Assembly: GCA_905147135.1 (NCBI GenBank)
Contig: LR990053.1
Location: 10,552,501-10,616,500, forward strand
Source: Blastobasis lacticolella
Lineage: Eukaryota; Arthropoda; Insecta; Lepidoptera; Blastobasidae
Length of the DNA: 64,000 nt
Reading direction: 5' to 3'
Below the pieces are notes generated by a model that was given only the letters and a program-made list of their open reading frames with translations, had not been told where the DNA came from and ran no database searches. This document shows, one piece after another, positions 26,190-35,289 of this stretch (position 1 is the first letter of the stretch; every line of letters starts with the position of its first letter). The translations under genes and the position numbers were made by a program.

Positions 26190-26825
26190 TTCTTTATTCA
26201 CTATTCGCACTGTAGACCAGCTGATTCCTTTGCTAGCCGTCACGTATCATATCATTCACACATTTTCTTAACGTAATCACAGATTCACAACCTATATAAA
26301 AATTATAATTACAACAACAAAAGGGTTTAGCAGTCCAAATTATTCTTTTTGTAACCCCATCGACTCGGCCTTTGTTGGCAGCTCTCTTCAGTCTGCAAGG
26401 CCGCACTGACTGTCATGCGCAGTGGCGCTTTTGACAGGAAACGCGAGCATTCACTGCGACACTAGCGCCAAATAGCAGTTGGCAACAAGTATTTTTTTTA
26501 ACGCAGCTAACTTCACACTGGTTATGATTACAATATTTTTGAAGTTTTGTGGTGTTTAAAATCCATATTCCCTGTACTTTATGAAGTAAAAGGTTTATTT
26601 TATGATTACACTAGCGTTTAAAAACTTTACAGTACCAGTACTTATTTTTAAAAAGGATAAATTGGGGTCACTTTTTATTGTGAGGTTATGTTTTATCTAG
26701 TTTCGTAAGCCACTTTATTTTACTTACGTGTTAGGTTGCGTACCAGTTCAGATTTCTTACTTTCCTCAATCGTCTTTTGTTGACATATGAATGGTGTGGA
26801 TCACCATAATTTTATATATTATCTG
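26190..26825. promoter_or_regulatory. Divergent ELL / tyrosyl-tRNA synthetase promoter region
   Basis: The two start codons are 756 bp apart and point away from each other. The more GC-rich core at about 26,360-26,480 (CGACTCGGCC, GCGCAGTGGCGC, AAACGCGAGC) is the likely shared promoter. No TATA box at the proper distance was fixed, as is usual for housekeeping genes. The 5' untranslated exon of the synthetase would end at 26,825. Shared use is inferred from orientation and distance. Confidence 0.6.
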
Positions 26826-26931
26826 GTAAGTTAACACATTTTCAATATTCTGTGCACTTGTGAGACAATATTTCATCATTCAAATATCTTTGATACAAAT
26901 GGCAAATTGTAACCTGCTCTTGCTTTTTCAG
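26826..26931 (+). other. 5'UTR intron of the tyrosyl-tRNA synthetase gene
   Basis: A consensus donor, CTG followed by GTAAGT, lies at 26,825/26,826. A pyrimidine-rich acceptor (TGCTCTTGCTTTTTCAG) ends at 26,931, 14 bases before the ATG. The 106-bp size matches the other introns in the window. It is predicted from splice signals only. Confidence 0.65.
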
Positions 26932-26945
26932 AAAATCTTTTAAAA

Positions 26946-28520
26946 ATGGCAACCTGGGAAGAGAAAAAAAATCTAATCACCCGGAACTTGCAAGAAGTTT
27001 TGGGGGACGAGAAACTAATAGAGATTTTGAAGCAAAGGGACTTGAAAATTTACTGGGGAACTGCTACAACTGGTCGCCCTCATATAGCTTATTTTGTGCC
27101 TATGTCAAAGATAGCAGACTTTCTAAAAGCAGGATGTGAGGTGACAATTTTATTTGCCGACCTGCATGCTTATTTAGATAATATGAAAGCACCTTGGGAT
27201 CTTTTAGTTTTGCGTACCCAATACTATGAGGCAGCTATCAAGGCCATGCTTACCTCTATTGGAGTACCTTTGGAGAAGCTGAAGTTTGTCAGAGGCACTG
27301 AATACCAACTAAATAAGGAATATACCTTAGATGTGTATAGGATGACATCTGTCATCACAGAACATGATGCCAAGAAAGCGGGCGCTGAAGTTGTGAAACA
27401 AGTAGAACACCCACTACTCAGTGGCCTTTTGTATCCTGGTCTTCAAGCCTTAGATGAAGAATATTTAAAAGTAGACGCTCAATTTGGAGGAGTCGATCAG
27501 AGAAAAATATTTACTCTATCTGAAAAATACTTACCTCAACTTGGTTATGCCAAAAGAGTTCACCTTATGAACCCGATGGTACCAGGGCTCACTGGTGGAA
27601 AGATGTCTGCATCAGAAGAGGACAGCAAAATTGATTTATTAGATAACCCAGGTAATGTGAAAAAGAAGTTGAAAAAAGCCTTTTGTGAACCAGGCAATAT
27701 TACAGATAATGGAGTATTGTCTTTTACTAAGCATGTGATATTTCCTCTTATGAAACCTGGTGGGACATTCAAAATCTGTAGAGCAGCAGATTATGGAGGT
27801 GATATTGATTATGACAACTTTGAAGATCTTGAGGTTGCATTTGCTAAGCAAGAAGTGCATCCTGGTGACTTAAAATCTTCTGTGGAACTAGCTATTAATA
27901 AGCTGCTGGGTCCTATACAAGAAATATTTAAAGATCCTAAACTCCAAGAGTTAACAAAGAAAGCTTATCCACCTCCTACTAAAAGTAAAGGTAATACAAA
28001 TGCTGGAGCTGATGAAATAACACCAACTAAATTAGACATAAGGGTTGGCCGCATTGTAGAGGTTTCTAGACACCCTGATGCAGATGCACTGTATATTGAA
28101 AAGATTGATTTAGGAGAAGAAGAACCAAGAACCATAGTCTCAGGTTTAGTTAACTTTGTTCCAATAGAAGAAATGCAAAATAGAGATGTTGTAGTTTTAT
28201 GTAACTTAAAGCCAGCGAAAATGCGTGGTGTTGAGTCTAAGGGTATGGTTTTATGTGCATCTGTGGATGAACCAAAACAAGTCGAACCTCTATTACCACC
28301 TGAAGGTAGCAATCCTGGTGACAGAGTTATAGTGGAAGGATATGAAACTGGAGAACCAGATGATGTATTAAATCCCAAGAAAAAGGTTTGGGAGAAACTA
28401 CAAGTTGACTTAAAAACTAATGATAGTCTTTTAGCAGTTTGGCAAGGAAATAAGTTGTTAAGTAAGGTAAATGGCAATCCAGTTACAACAAAATCTATGA
28501 AAAATGCTCCAATAAAATGA
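26946..28520 (+). CDS. YARS1: Tyrosine--tRNA ligase, cytoplasmic
   Basis: The enzyme charges tRNA-Tyr with tyrosine, using ATP, for cytoplasmic translation. The 524 aa are close to the 528 of the human enzyme. The class I Rossmann catalytic domain spans about residues 1-340. The HIGH-type signature is PHIAYF at 45-50, the tyrosine pocket lies around 163-187 ([18 protein letters not shown]), and the KMSAS loop is at 219-223. A lysine-rich VKKKLKK at 238-244 corresponds to the nuclear-localisation and tRNA-contact segment of animal enzymes. The C-terminal EMAP-II-like OB-fold tRNA-binding domain starts near 362 ([12 protein letters not shown]) and runs to the end, an animal-type extension. At 88-90 the sequence is VLR where human TyrRS has the ELR cytokine motif. 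The whole frame is uninterrupted; a 5'UTR intron is predicted upstream, arguing against a retrocopy. ATG at 26,946 is preceded by A-rich TTTTAAAA and followed by GC. All key motifs are intact, so the gene should be functional. Confidence 0.98.
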   Translation: MATWEEKKNLITRNLQEVLGDEKLIEILKQRDLKIYWGTATTGRPHIAYFVPMSKIADFLKAGCEVTILFADLHAYLDNMKAPWDLLVLRTQYYEAAIKAMLTSIGVPLEKLKFVRGTEYQLNKEYTLDVYRMTSVITEHDAKKAGAEVVKQVEHPLLSGLLYPGLQALDEEYLKVDAQFGGVDQRKIFTLSEKYLPQLGYAKRVHLMNPMVPGLTGGKMSASEEDSKIDLLDNPGNVKKKLKKAFCEPGNITDNGVLSFTKHVIFPLMKPGGTFKICRAADYGGDIDYDNFEDLEVAFAKQEVHPGDLKSSVELAINKLLGPIQEIFKDPKLQELTKKAYPPPTKSKGNTNAGADEITPTKLDIRVGRIVEVSRHPDADALYIEKIDLGEEEPRTIVSGLVNFVPIEEMQNRDVVVLCNLKPAKMRGVESKGMVLCASVDEPKQVEPLLPPEGSNPGDRVIVEGYETGEPDDVLNPKKKVWEKLQVDLKTNDSLLAVWQGNKLLSKVNGNPVTTKSMKNAPIK

Positions 28521-28700
28521 GTAAATACTGTAAGCTTAAGCAACACATAATTGAATATTTGTTTTTGCATTTAACTCATTTAAGTATTGCTTTTAAGTAA
28601 GAGATATCTTATTTTTTAATTTATATTTGACAGGTATTTCTTTAATATTTATGCAGATTTTTTTACTGTTTATATAAATACAAGTACTTGTTATTTATTG

Positions 28701-28706
28701 AATAAA
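28701..28706 (+). terminator. Poly(A) signal of the tyrosyl-tRNA synthetase gene
   Basis: AATAAA stands 181 bases after the TGA stop and is the first canonical hexamer in the 3'UTR. An earlier AATAAA at 28,511-28,516 overlaps the last codons and cannot serve. Confidence 0.7.
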
Positions 28707-28871
28707 ATATTAACACAGCTTAGCACATCTATTTATTTCTCCATCAGATAGGTGAAAGAAAGCAGGAATAGCTGTGTAACAATATATTAAATCTTAATTC
28801 ATTGCTATTCTATCAATGACCTGATGTAAAATCCTTGTATTTTATCTTGATTGTCTGAATTTCTGCTCCAA

Positions 28872-28968
28872 GGCACCGCCGATCTCCAATAGCATGATAC
28901 CTTCTGGAATTACGTCACAGAATATCCGAAATGCATGTTGTGACGTCGTTCCAGAGATCGGTGGTGCC
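28872..28968. repeat. Fold-back element (97 bp)
   Basis: GGCACCGCCGATCTC at 28,872-28,886 pairs with GAGATCGGTGGTGCC at 28,954-28,968 (one mismatch). Inside, CTGGAATTACGTCACA at 28,904-28,919 pairs with TGTGACGTCGTTCCAG at 28,939-28,954 (two mismatches). The whole unit would fold into one interrupted hairpin with a loop of about 19 nt. It could be a small MITE or a hairpin RNA. Confidence 0.7.
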
Positions 28969-29009
28969 GCTGCTGGCTGACCGATTCCCATTCCTCAGAG
29001 CCTTGTAAA

Positions 29010-30230
29010 AAAAATTATATTGGCAATTTAGTCAATTATAATAAATTCACTTTCACTCCCACGTGTTTCTGCGTAATTTGAGCTTACGCATACGGATGTC
29101 ATAAACTTGCGACAAAAATTATGAGCAAAGTTAGCTAGTGGCACGTGCTGAACACGTGTTATTGTTCATATTTGATTATTCTGCTACTAAATGATAATAC
29201 CTACTAGTAATAAAATAGAAATCTTGAAGCCGTCGTGTTCAAGTAGTATTGTGCCCCTTATGTGTATTGTATGTAGTACATAAAGAAATGAGGAGGAACC
29301 CATACGGGACTCCGATTACAAGGTAGCCAAACATGGGATTACTGGAATAAAATCGTTATTAATAGGTAACTATTTGCATATCCATCCAGCGAGACTTGCG
29401 TGACGTATAATGGGGTGAAAGGTTTAAACCTTTTATTCGCGGTCGTACCCACTGGGAACGTACCCAAACGCGATCTCTTCCAGGCAACCATAAATAAAAA
29501 ACATATCTTTTTCAAGATTTTAAAGTTAATTTGGATAAAATATGCAGCGAAATTTTGTTCCGGAAAGTTCTCGGCCGACGATTTTACGGACGATGCCATA
29601 GTCATAAATAAAAAAAACGAAGTTGCTAGTCGTGTGATTATTGGTCCTTGGCTCTTAGAAGAAGAGGCCGTCGAAGTTTATGGTCCGTGTTGAAGTTTCT
29701 GAACGTATGGACCGGAAATCAGAACGAATGATTTCAACTGGAGCTAACTTCAGGTGACCGAATGGAAAATACTTCTTGGATGTGCAAAGGAAACTAATTT
29801 TATGCAGCCATATCTTTAATTTTTTTAACGCGGCGTTCGTAAATAGACGAACTAAGTATGTACTTAAAAAAATACTTTCTATAAATAAATTAATAAATGC
29901 GAGAGTAACTCTGTGTATCTATTCACACTCTCTGAACGCTTTTACGGCTAAACCACTGCACCGATTTTGATGAAAGCCACTATGGAGATATAATTGTTCA
30001 GCACTTGATGACGGATTAATCTCCTCCACTCGGAAGATATGGATAGGCATAAATATAAAATACGCGAGTTTTAGCTTCTAAAAATGTATAGGTACGTTGT
30101 CAATTATACCCATGATACAGAGGCCACAGACATAATCTCGTTTCTGTGTCATTTTAATCTTAGCTTCACTAAATAAAAAAATATTACCACATGTTGTTAA
30201 CGCTCTATTTAGATATAGAAAAACCCGAGC
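29010..30230. other. Stretch without recognised gene
   Basis: Open frames at 29,400-29,693 plus (97 codons) and 29,339-29,605 minus overlap, and neither has a recognised motif. A retroelement-tail-like segment at about 29,898-29,995 (AGAGTAACTCTG, CGGCTAAACCACTGCACCGA) resembles the minus-oriented segment at 37,905-37,985. Confidence 0.4.
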
Positions 30231-30492
30231 CCGTGTGGTGTCCGGCAGAGTAGAATAGCACCAAACCAACCCCTTAAACACGTCGGTGTCTTACAAGACG
30301 ACTATTGTTTTCGAGACAAAAGATCAAGAGTTTCCGTGGGCTGGTAAATCGGCAGCTGCTTTTTCCATTGTTGTATTTATAACACTGCGATCTAAAAACC
30401 GCCTGCCAAGAGGCAATAAAAATTATGGCAATAACCTCTTCATTCGTGGGAGAGGCCCTAAGTCCAGCAGTGGACTGCTATGGGCTGTGATA
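30231..30492 (-). mobile_element. Interspersed repeat family C, copy in minus orientation
   Basis: This is the reverse complement of the consensus seen at 62,739-62,993. It carries CAGTCCACTGCTGGACTTAG, GGCCTCTCCCACGAA, GAGGTTATTGCCATAA, CAACAATGGAAAAAGC and the GGACACCACACGG end. The copy is full length for the family but diverged. The ORF at 30,286-30,498 is a chance frame in it. Confidence 0.8.
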
Positions 30493-30595
30493 ATTTAGAT
30501 ATGCTCTAATACTCTACCCGTGCATAGTGATATGTGGTATCTATGGATAGGTCTTGATCTCTAGAACATGATAATGCATGTCGTACCTACAATAT

Positions 30596-30694
30596 GTTAA
30601 TGTCCCGATTGTGCTCTCGCACACAAGGGCCTGGGGCCCGCCTTGACCATGTTCCAAAATTTGGCAGATCTGGTAATTACAGTAATCCAGGTCG
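30596..30694 (-). mobile_element. SINE family A, copy 4 (truncated)
   Basis: On the minus strand the tail half is present: TGTAATTACCAGATCTGCC, AAATTTTGGAACATGGTC, AAGGCGGGCCCCAGGCCC and CGGGACATTAAC. It abuts the start of complex repeat D, suggesting D or a rearrangement truncated it. Confidence 0.72.
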
Positions 30695-30700
30695 ATACTG

Positions 30701-31425
30701 GTCACTTACTTTAGCAAGTACGCACGTGCGAATTGTATACCGTGGAAACCTTTTCAGATAAGAAGCTTTCAACGGATAGTTCTGTAATGTTTATAAACCC
30801 ATAACTCTCAAGGATAGAAAGTACCTGCCTAGCCTATTTACCTTAAATATTAGTACACCCCAAAAAGGCAACCACCAAAATTGCTATCCATAAAATCTTT
30901 ATACGTCGCGCGTCGGCTCCCTTTGAAGTTATTGTTCCAAGATTAGCAGCACTTAAAGAATAGGAAAATGTTTCGATTTTGAATACACTAGGCACCACAA
31001 CGGTAAATTCTATTGGTTATTTGTTACTGTATTCCTATTTTTCATAATACCGCACATGTCTATTGAATTATTGGCAAACAAACATGAAACTAACCTTGCA
31101 TGAAAGGTTGCATCTCAGTTGTACGCAAAAGAGATGATATAACACGAGAGCTATCAGTAGTAACCCATAAAATTGTACATAATTCGTTTAAATACCTACA
31201 AAGTTAGTGCAGCACTCTTTTATCGAGTTGCAAACATTTGTGATTGTCACTCGAGTGACAATGCTCCGGCGTACTCGCGTGGTACGCACCCGCCCCCAAC
31301 CATTTGTTATAAGGTTATTTATTGTTCTCTACAAATTTTACTTTACTCGCTTTTTCGGATTCCCAACCGTTTACGAGTAACACACTCTCGGTTTTTGCCG
31401 TATGCACCTTTTCTTAAGGATTTTT
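30701..31425 (+). repeat. Complex repeat D, unit 1
   Basis: The unit starts near TCACTTACTT and contains TACGCACGTGCGAATTG, GGATAGAAAGTACCTGCC and CACCCCAAAAAGGCAACC. It continues with GAAGTTATTGTTCCAAG, CTAGGCACCACAACGGTAAA and GTGCAGCACTCTTTTATCGA, then a 20-bp perfect palindrome ATTGTCACTCGAGTGACAAT at 31,243-31,262. It ends with GTACTCGCGTGGTACGCACC and a CCCAACCGTTTACGAG block. Units 2 (32,211) and 3 (33,108) share this order in the same orientation. It has no coding capacity and no recognised family. Confidence 0.8.
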
Positions 31426-31668
31426 TTATGCTATTTAGTGACAAACGAGCAGACAGCCCACCTGATGGTAAGTGGTAACTGTCGCCAATAACATCTACAA
31501 TTCATACATTTAGGTTGCAAGTAACAAATATGCAGAGCCGCAGGTGCGTTGTCACTGTGAGGACTAAGATGAAATGCCTCATGTCTGTAATTTCGCTGGC
31601 TACCTTATCCTCCAAACCGAAACACAACAATGCAAGCATTGTTGCTTGGCGGCAGAAATAGATAGAAA
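31425..31668 (+). mobile_element. Family B-type insertion inside repeat D unit 1
   Basis: TTTTTTATGC, GACAAACGAGCAGACAGCCC, ACCTGATGGTAAGTGG, GCAGGTGCGTTGTCACTG, ATGAAATGCCTCATG, TCGCTGGCTACCTTATCC and TGTTGCTTGGCGGCAGAAA are the exact reverse order of 51,250-51,490, so both are copies of one element. Repeat D resumes at about 31,669 (AATTGTATGAAAAATATAG), as in unit 3 at 33,640 where the two flanks are contiguous. This shows it is an insertion. Confidence 0.75.
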
Positions 31669-31777
31669 TTGTATGAAAAATATAGTTATGAAGTTATCTA
31701 AATACCTATAGAGTTATTGCAGCAGTCTTTTATCGAGTGGCAAACATTTGTAATTATCTATTACAAATGTTTGCCAC
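31669..31777 (+). repeat. Repeat D, internal second module, with 18-bp hairpin
   Basis: A second, partial copy of the D module (AAATACCTATAGAGTTATTG, GTCTTTTATCGAGTGGCAAA) follows the insertion. It ends in a perfect 18-bp inverted repeat. GTGGCAAACATTTGTAAT at 31,737-31,754 pairs with ATTACAAATGTTTGCCAC at 31,760-31,777 around a 5-nt loop, showing that the module end has been inverted onto itself. Confidence 0.75.
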
Positions 31778-31779
31778 TT

Positions 31780-32023
31780 TATCTATTACAAATGTTAGTA
31801 TAATTCTTAAAACAATGTGTGTGTTGTCGCAATTTTAAAAGTGCTAATTTTGTAAAACAAATCCTAAGGTGTACAACATAGTAAGCTTCCTAGCGATACA
31901 GTTAGGAACACTAATAATAATATCACTTCTTTGTGGCGCATGCAATTATGTTCTATATCAGCCTCTCGATACGCGAATATAATTACCATATGTTGTTTAA
32001 TTGAAAGCTATGCATTGTGGTAT
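31780..32023. other. Short unassigned stretch
   Basis: AT-rich single-copy-looking sequence. No gene or repeat was recognised. Confidence 0.35.
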
Positions 32024-32204
32024 CATCATCACAGCTCATATCAGTTCACTGCAGAACTTAGGGCCCCTCCCACGTTAGGGGAGGTCATTGCTATAACACA
32101 TAACAATTGAAAATTATGCTGCTCATTTTCCAGTCTAAGGAGACTCTAGATGTTTTGCCTCGAAACCATTAGTCGCCTACTACGACACCCACGAGTGTAC
32201 TTTA
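32024..32204 (+). mobile_element. Interspersed repeat family C, 3'-truncated copy
   Basis: CATCATCACAGCTCATATCA, GCCCCTCCCACGTTAGGGGA, CTAAGGAGACTCTAGATG, TTTTGCCTCGAAACCATTAG and ACACCCACGAGTGTA match the family. The central GGCAGGCGGGTTGGAGATCG block is deleted, and the copy stops where repeat D unit 2 begins. Confidence 0.78.
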
Positions 32205-32210
32205 ACAAGG

Positions 32211-32790
32211 TCACTTACTTTGTCCGTGTCTAAGTACGCACGTGCGAATTGTAAACCGTGTTAGATAAGAAGCTTCCAACGGATAGTTCTGTAATTATGG
32301 AAAACCTAAAACCCTCAAGGATAGAAAGTACCTGACTAGACCATTTACCTTAAATATTAGTACACCCCAAAAAGGCAACCACTAAAATTGCTATCCATAA
32401 AGTCTTTATACGTCGGCTCTCTTTGAAGTTATTGTTCCAAGATTAGCAGCACTTAAAGGATAGGAAAATGTTTCGCTTTTGAATACGCTAGGCACCACAA
32501 AGGTAAAGTCTATTGGTTATTTATTACTGTATTCCTATTTTTCGTAATACCGCACGTGTCTATTGAAGTATTGGCAAACAAACATGATACAAACCAATGC
32601 ATGAAAGGTTTGTACTCAAAAGAGATGATATAACACGAGAGCTGTGGGTAGGAACCCATAAAATTGTATACAATTCTATTAAATACCGATGAAGTAAGTG
32701 CAGCACTCTTTTATCGAGTGGCAAACATTATCGAGCTACAATGCTCCGGCGTGCGGTACTCGCGTGGTACGCACCCACCCCCAACAATTT
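32211..32790 (+). repeat. Complex repeat D, unit 2
   Basis: This is collinear with unit 1 from TCACTTACTT to GGTACGCACCCACCCCC. The palindrome is lost here (ATTATCGAGCTACAATGC replaces it). It ends exactly where a family-C copy begins (CATCATTACAGCCC at 32,791). Confidence 0.82.
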
Positions 32791-33055
32791 CATCATTACA
32801 GCCCTTATCAGACCACTGCAGAACTCAGGTCCTCTACCACGAAAGAGGAGGTTATTGCCATAATCTCCACGCTCGGCAGGCGGGTTGGAGATCGCAGTGT
32901 TATAAATATAGCAATGGAAAACGCTGCTGCCCATTTTCTAGTCTATATCTATACACTGGAGTGATCTAGAGTCTCTACTCTAAATCTTTTGCCTCGAAAA
33001 CATTAGTCGCATTGTACGACACCCACGAGTGTAAGGGGTGGGTGCTATTCTACTC
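32791..33055 (+). mobile_element. Interspersed repeat family C, near full-length copy
   Basis: Continuous family-C order: CATCATTACAGCCC, GACCACTGCAGAACTCAGG, GAGGTTATTGCCATAATCTC, GGCAGGCGGGTTGGAGATCG, CATTAGTCGCATTGTACGAC and GGTGCTATTCTACTCTGCC. The open frames here (32,664-32,969) are chance frames across two repeats. Confidence 0.82.
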
Positions 33056-33107
33056 TGCCTGTATATATAAACTATTAATATTAATTATTTATCATCCTAA
33101 CCCATTA

Positions 33108-34010
33108 CAAAGTACCTGCCTAACCCATTTACATTAAATATTAGTAGACCTCAAAAAGGCTACCACCAAAATTGATATCTATAAAATGTTTGTTTGGCGG
33201 CTCTCTTTGAAGTTATTGTTCCAAGCTTGGCAGCACTTAAAGGATAAGAAAATGTTTCTCTTTTGAATACGCTAGGCACCACAACGGTAAATTCTATTGG
33301 TTATTTATTACTGTAAATAAATAACCAATTAGGTATTTTTTATAATACCGCACGTGTCTATTGATGTATTGGCAAAAAAACATAAAACAAACCAATGCAT
33401 TAACGGTTGCATCTCATATGTACCCATAAAATTATACATAATTCGTTTAAATACCTATGAAGTTAGTGCAGCACTCTTTTACCGAGTGGCAAACCCGCCC
33501 CCAACCATTTGTTCTCATGTTGTTCATTTTTAATAATATAAATATAGTGTATAAATATAAGCTTTATACACCTTTTCGGAATCCCAACCGTTTAAGAGCA
33601 ACACACTCGGGTTTTGCCGTAGGCACCTTTTCTTAGAGAATTGTATGAAAAATATAGCAACGAAGTTACCTAAATACCTATGGAGTTAGTGCAGCACTCT
33701 TTCATGGAGTGGCAAACATTTGTGATTGTCACTCGAGTGACAATGCTCCGGCGTGCGGTTTATTTAATTATTTATTCGTATGGCATTAATAGCCGAGTCG
33801 CTAATTTTAGCAGCGACTCGGTGATCGTACTGTGAGGTTGCTTTAACAACAGGTACAGTAGCCGCAAGATTGTTGTTACTCGAATAGCGCCACCCGGGGG
33901 ATACGTGCAGGGTACTGGCGGCAATTCCTGCGGACGTGAGTAACTTCATCCCCCGTGGTACTCGCGTGTTTTGCACCCGTCCCCAATCATTTGTCCTCGT
34001 ATTATTTATA
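33108..34010 (+). repeat. Complex repeat D, unit 3, with internal module duplication and a nested insertion
   Basis: The unit matches units 1 and 2 from AAAGTACCTGCCTAACCC onward, then repeats the end module a second time at 33,640-33,758 with the same 20-bp palindrome (33,725-33,744). The module is then split. GGCGTGCGG at 33,750-33,758 should be followed by TACTCGCGTG, but that resumes only near 33,958. The 33,760-33,955 sequence is therefore an insertion. It contains a perfect 10-bp hairpin, CCGAGTCGCT at 33,793 and AGCGACTCGG at 33,812. Confidence 0.72.
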
Positions 34011-34170
34011 TTTTTGTCACCGCAGCTAATGTATATTTTCCAATTAACTTTATGATTGTTATTAAATAAAACATTCATAAAGTTAATAAATAAAGTATAA
34101 TTTAATTTATTTACATTAAAATAAATAATTAAAATAGAGATTACACAAAAATATATGGTAACAAATATAA

Positions 34171-34402
34171 AATAATCATCTTAGCGTTAATGTCCCGACT
34201 GTGCTTTTGAGGACGAGGGCCCGGGGTCCCCCTTGACCATGATCCAATCTGGTCAGGTTCCTCTGGTAACAGGGTCACAGAGGTCAGATGGTAGTCGCTC
34301 CACTGTAATTACCTGATCGCCAAATCCTGGATCAAGGTCAAGGCGGACCCCGGGCCCTAGTATTCGAGAGCATAACCGGGACATTAACGCCAAGATGATT
34401 AT
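34171..34402. mobile_element. Palindromic SINE family A copy (fold-back)
   Basis: The left arm (34,171-34,246) is the SINE tail in reverse orientation. The right part (34,236-34,402) is the SINE body and tail in forward orientation. The arms of about 75 nt pair from AATAATCATCTT to GACCATGATCCA, with roughly 10-12 mismatches and the SINE body as the loop. The switch falls on ACCATGATCCA, which occurs in the family once in each orientation, suggesting a microhomology-guided template switch or inversion. Confidence 0.82.
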
Positions 34403-34484
34403 TTATTTTTATTAGTATGTATCTAATATACAACGTAATATAGGTGCAGATGCGTGGACGTCATGAAGCTCTTGGACAGAAAAC

Positions 34485-34625
34485 ATGTCCGGCATCAACG
34501 TCAATGGCGAATATTTTCTCACCTTAGGTTTACTGACGATATCGTAGCTATAGCAGAATCTCTTAAAGAGCTAAAGCACAACGCTCGAAGACCTTGTAGA
34601 GTCTCCCAACAGGTGGGTCTTTAAA
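34485..34625 (+). pseudogene. RTE-like LINE reverse transcriptase fragment, decayed
   Basis: GINVNGEY in one frame continues after a one-base shift as HLRFTDDIVAIAESLKEL and ends near RVSQQVGL. The F-x-DD core and the order N-G-E-Y, L-R-F, DDI, E-S, R-V-S match the reverse-transcriptase palm of RTE/Jockey-like non-LTR elements. Frameshifts and the short length show it is dead. Confidence 0.75.
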
Positions 34626-34699
34626 CTAAAATCGGACGCTCTGATTTGATTGAACCCGACCAACCGTCAGTTCCAAACGATACTCATCCTTACTATTTA

Positions 34700-34880
34700 C
34701 AAAATAAGGTCGCTTTTGGATTAATTCGGATGCGCGGGCGAATCGGCCTTGGTCGGACCTCCGACCACGTACCCCGCACCTAAAAGCGACTTTATCTTGT
34801 ACTTTGTAAGGATTATTATCAACTGCAACTGACGGATTGTCGGCTCCAGCCAAATCGGAACGTCTGTTACAAATTTTACA
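34700..34880. repeat. Repeat G copy with inverted ends
   Basis: AATAAGGTCGCTTTTGG near 34,702 and CTAAAAGCGACTTTATC near 34,780 form an imperfect inverted pair. The following AACTGCAACTGACG, GGCTCCAGCCAAATCGGAAC and GTCTGTTAC repeat the sequence at 16,455-16,510. Probably a MITE remnant. Confidence 0.55.
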
Positions 34881-35289
34881 ATGAATAGACAAGACGAAGC
34901 TTATGTCGAACGTGCAATACTAAAACTAGTAACTGAAGTTACACCCGCTCAAGCCGGCCCGAGGCGATGAATGCAGGAGGCACGGAGTTGATTGGTGTGA
35001 AAGGTGAGGGGGTGTTCATAAGTGAACGTGTAGCGGCTGAGATGATGATGGTAGTGTACTGACAATGAAAGAGTTATAAACGGAACAAGAACCGTTTAGG
35101 AGCTTATTCTAGACTGTGGGTAAATATCTAGCCGGGTTGAGTACCTACCTATTTTCTTAAAGTATGCAAAATGTGCAAAATTAGAGAGTGTTCATTATAG
35201 GACAATAAAATTAACAAAGTATAGTATGACAAAGTAGGCCGTTTGCAATTCCAGATGGACTTTAACAATGAATTCGCGGATAAAATTAG

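Noticed and set aside
26946..28520. Tyrosyl-tRNA synthetase as a processed pseudogene
   Set aside because: The frame is intact with all catalytic motifs, a leader intron is predicted, there is no poly-A remnant, and it pairs with ELL in a divergent promoter arrangement.
27965..28570. 201-codon minus-strand frame
   Set aside because: Shadow frame opposite the 3' half of the tyrosyl-tRNA synthetase coding sequence.
32664..32969. 101- and 88-codon plus-strand frames
   Set aside because: They run across the junction between repeat D and repeat C, so they are chance frames.
30701..34010. A CRISPR array or satellite
   Set aside because: Units are hundreds of bases long, irregularly spaced and interrupted by other elements. 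Eukaryotic context excludes CRISPR.
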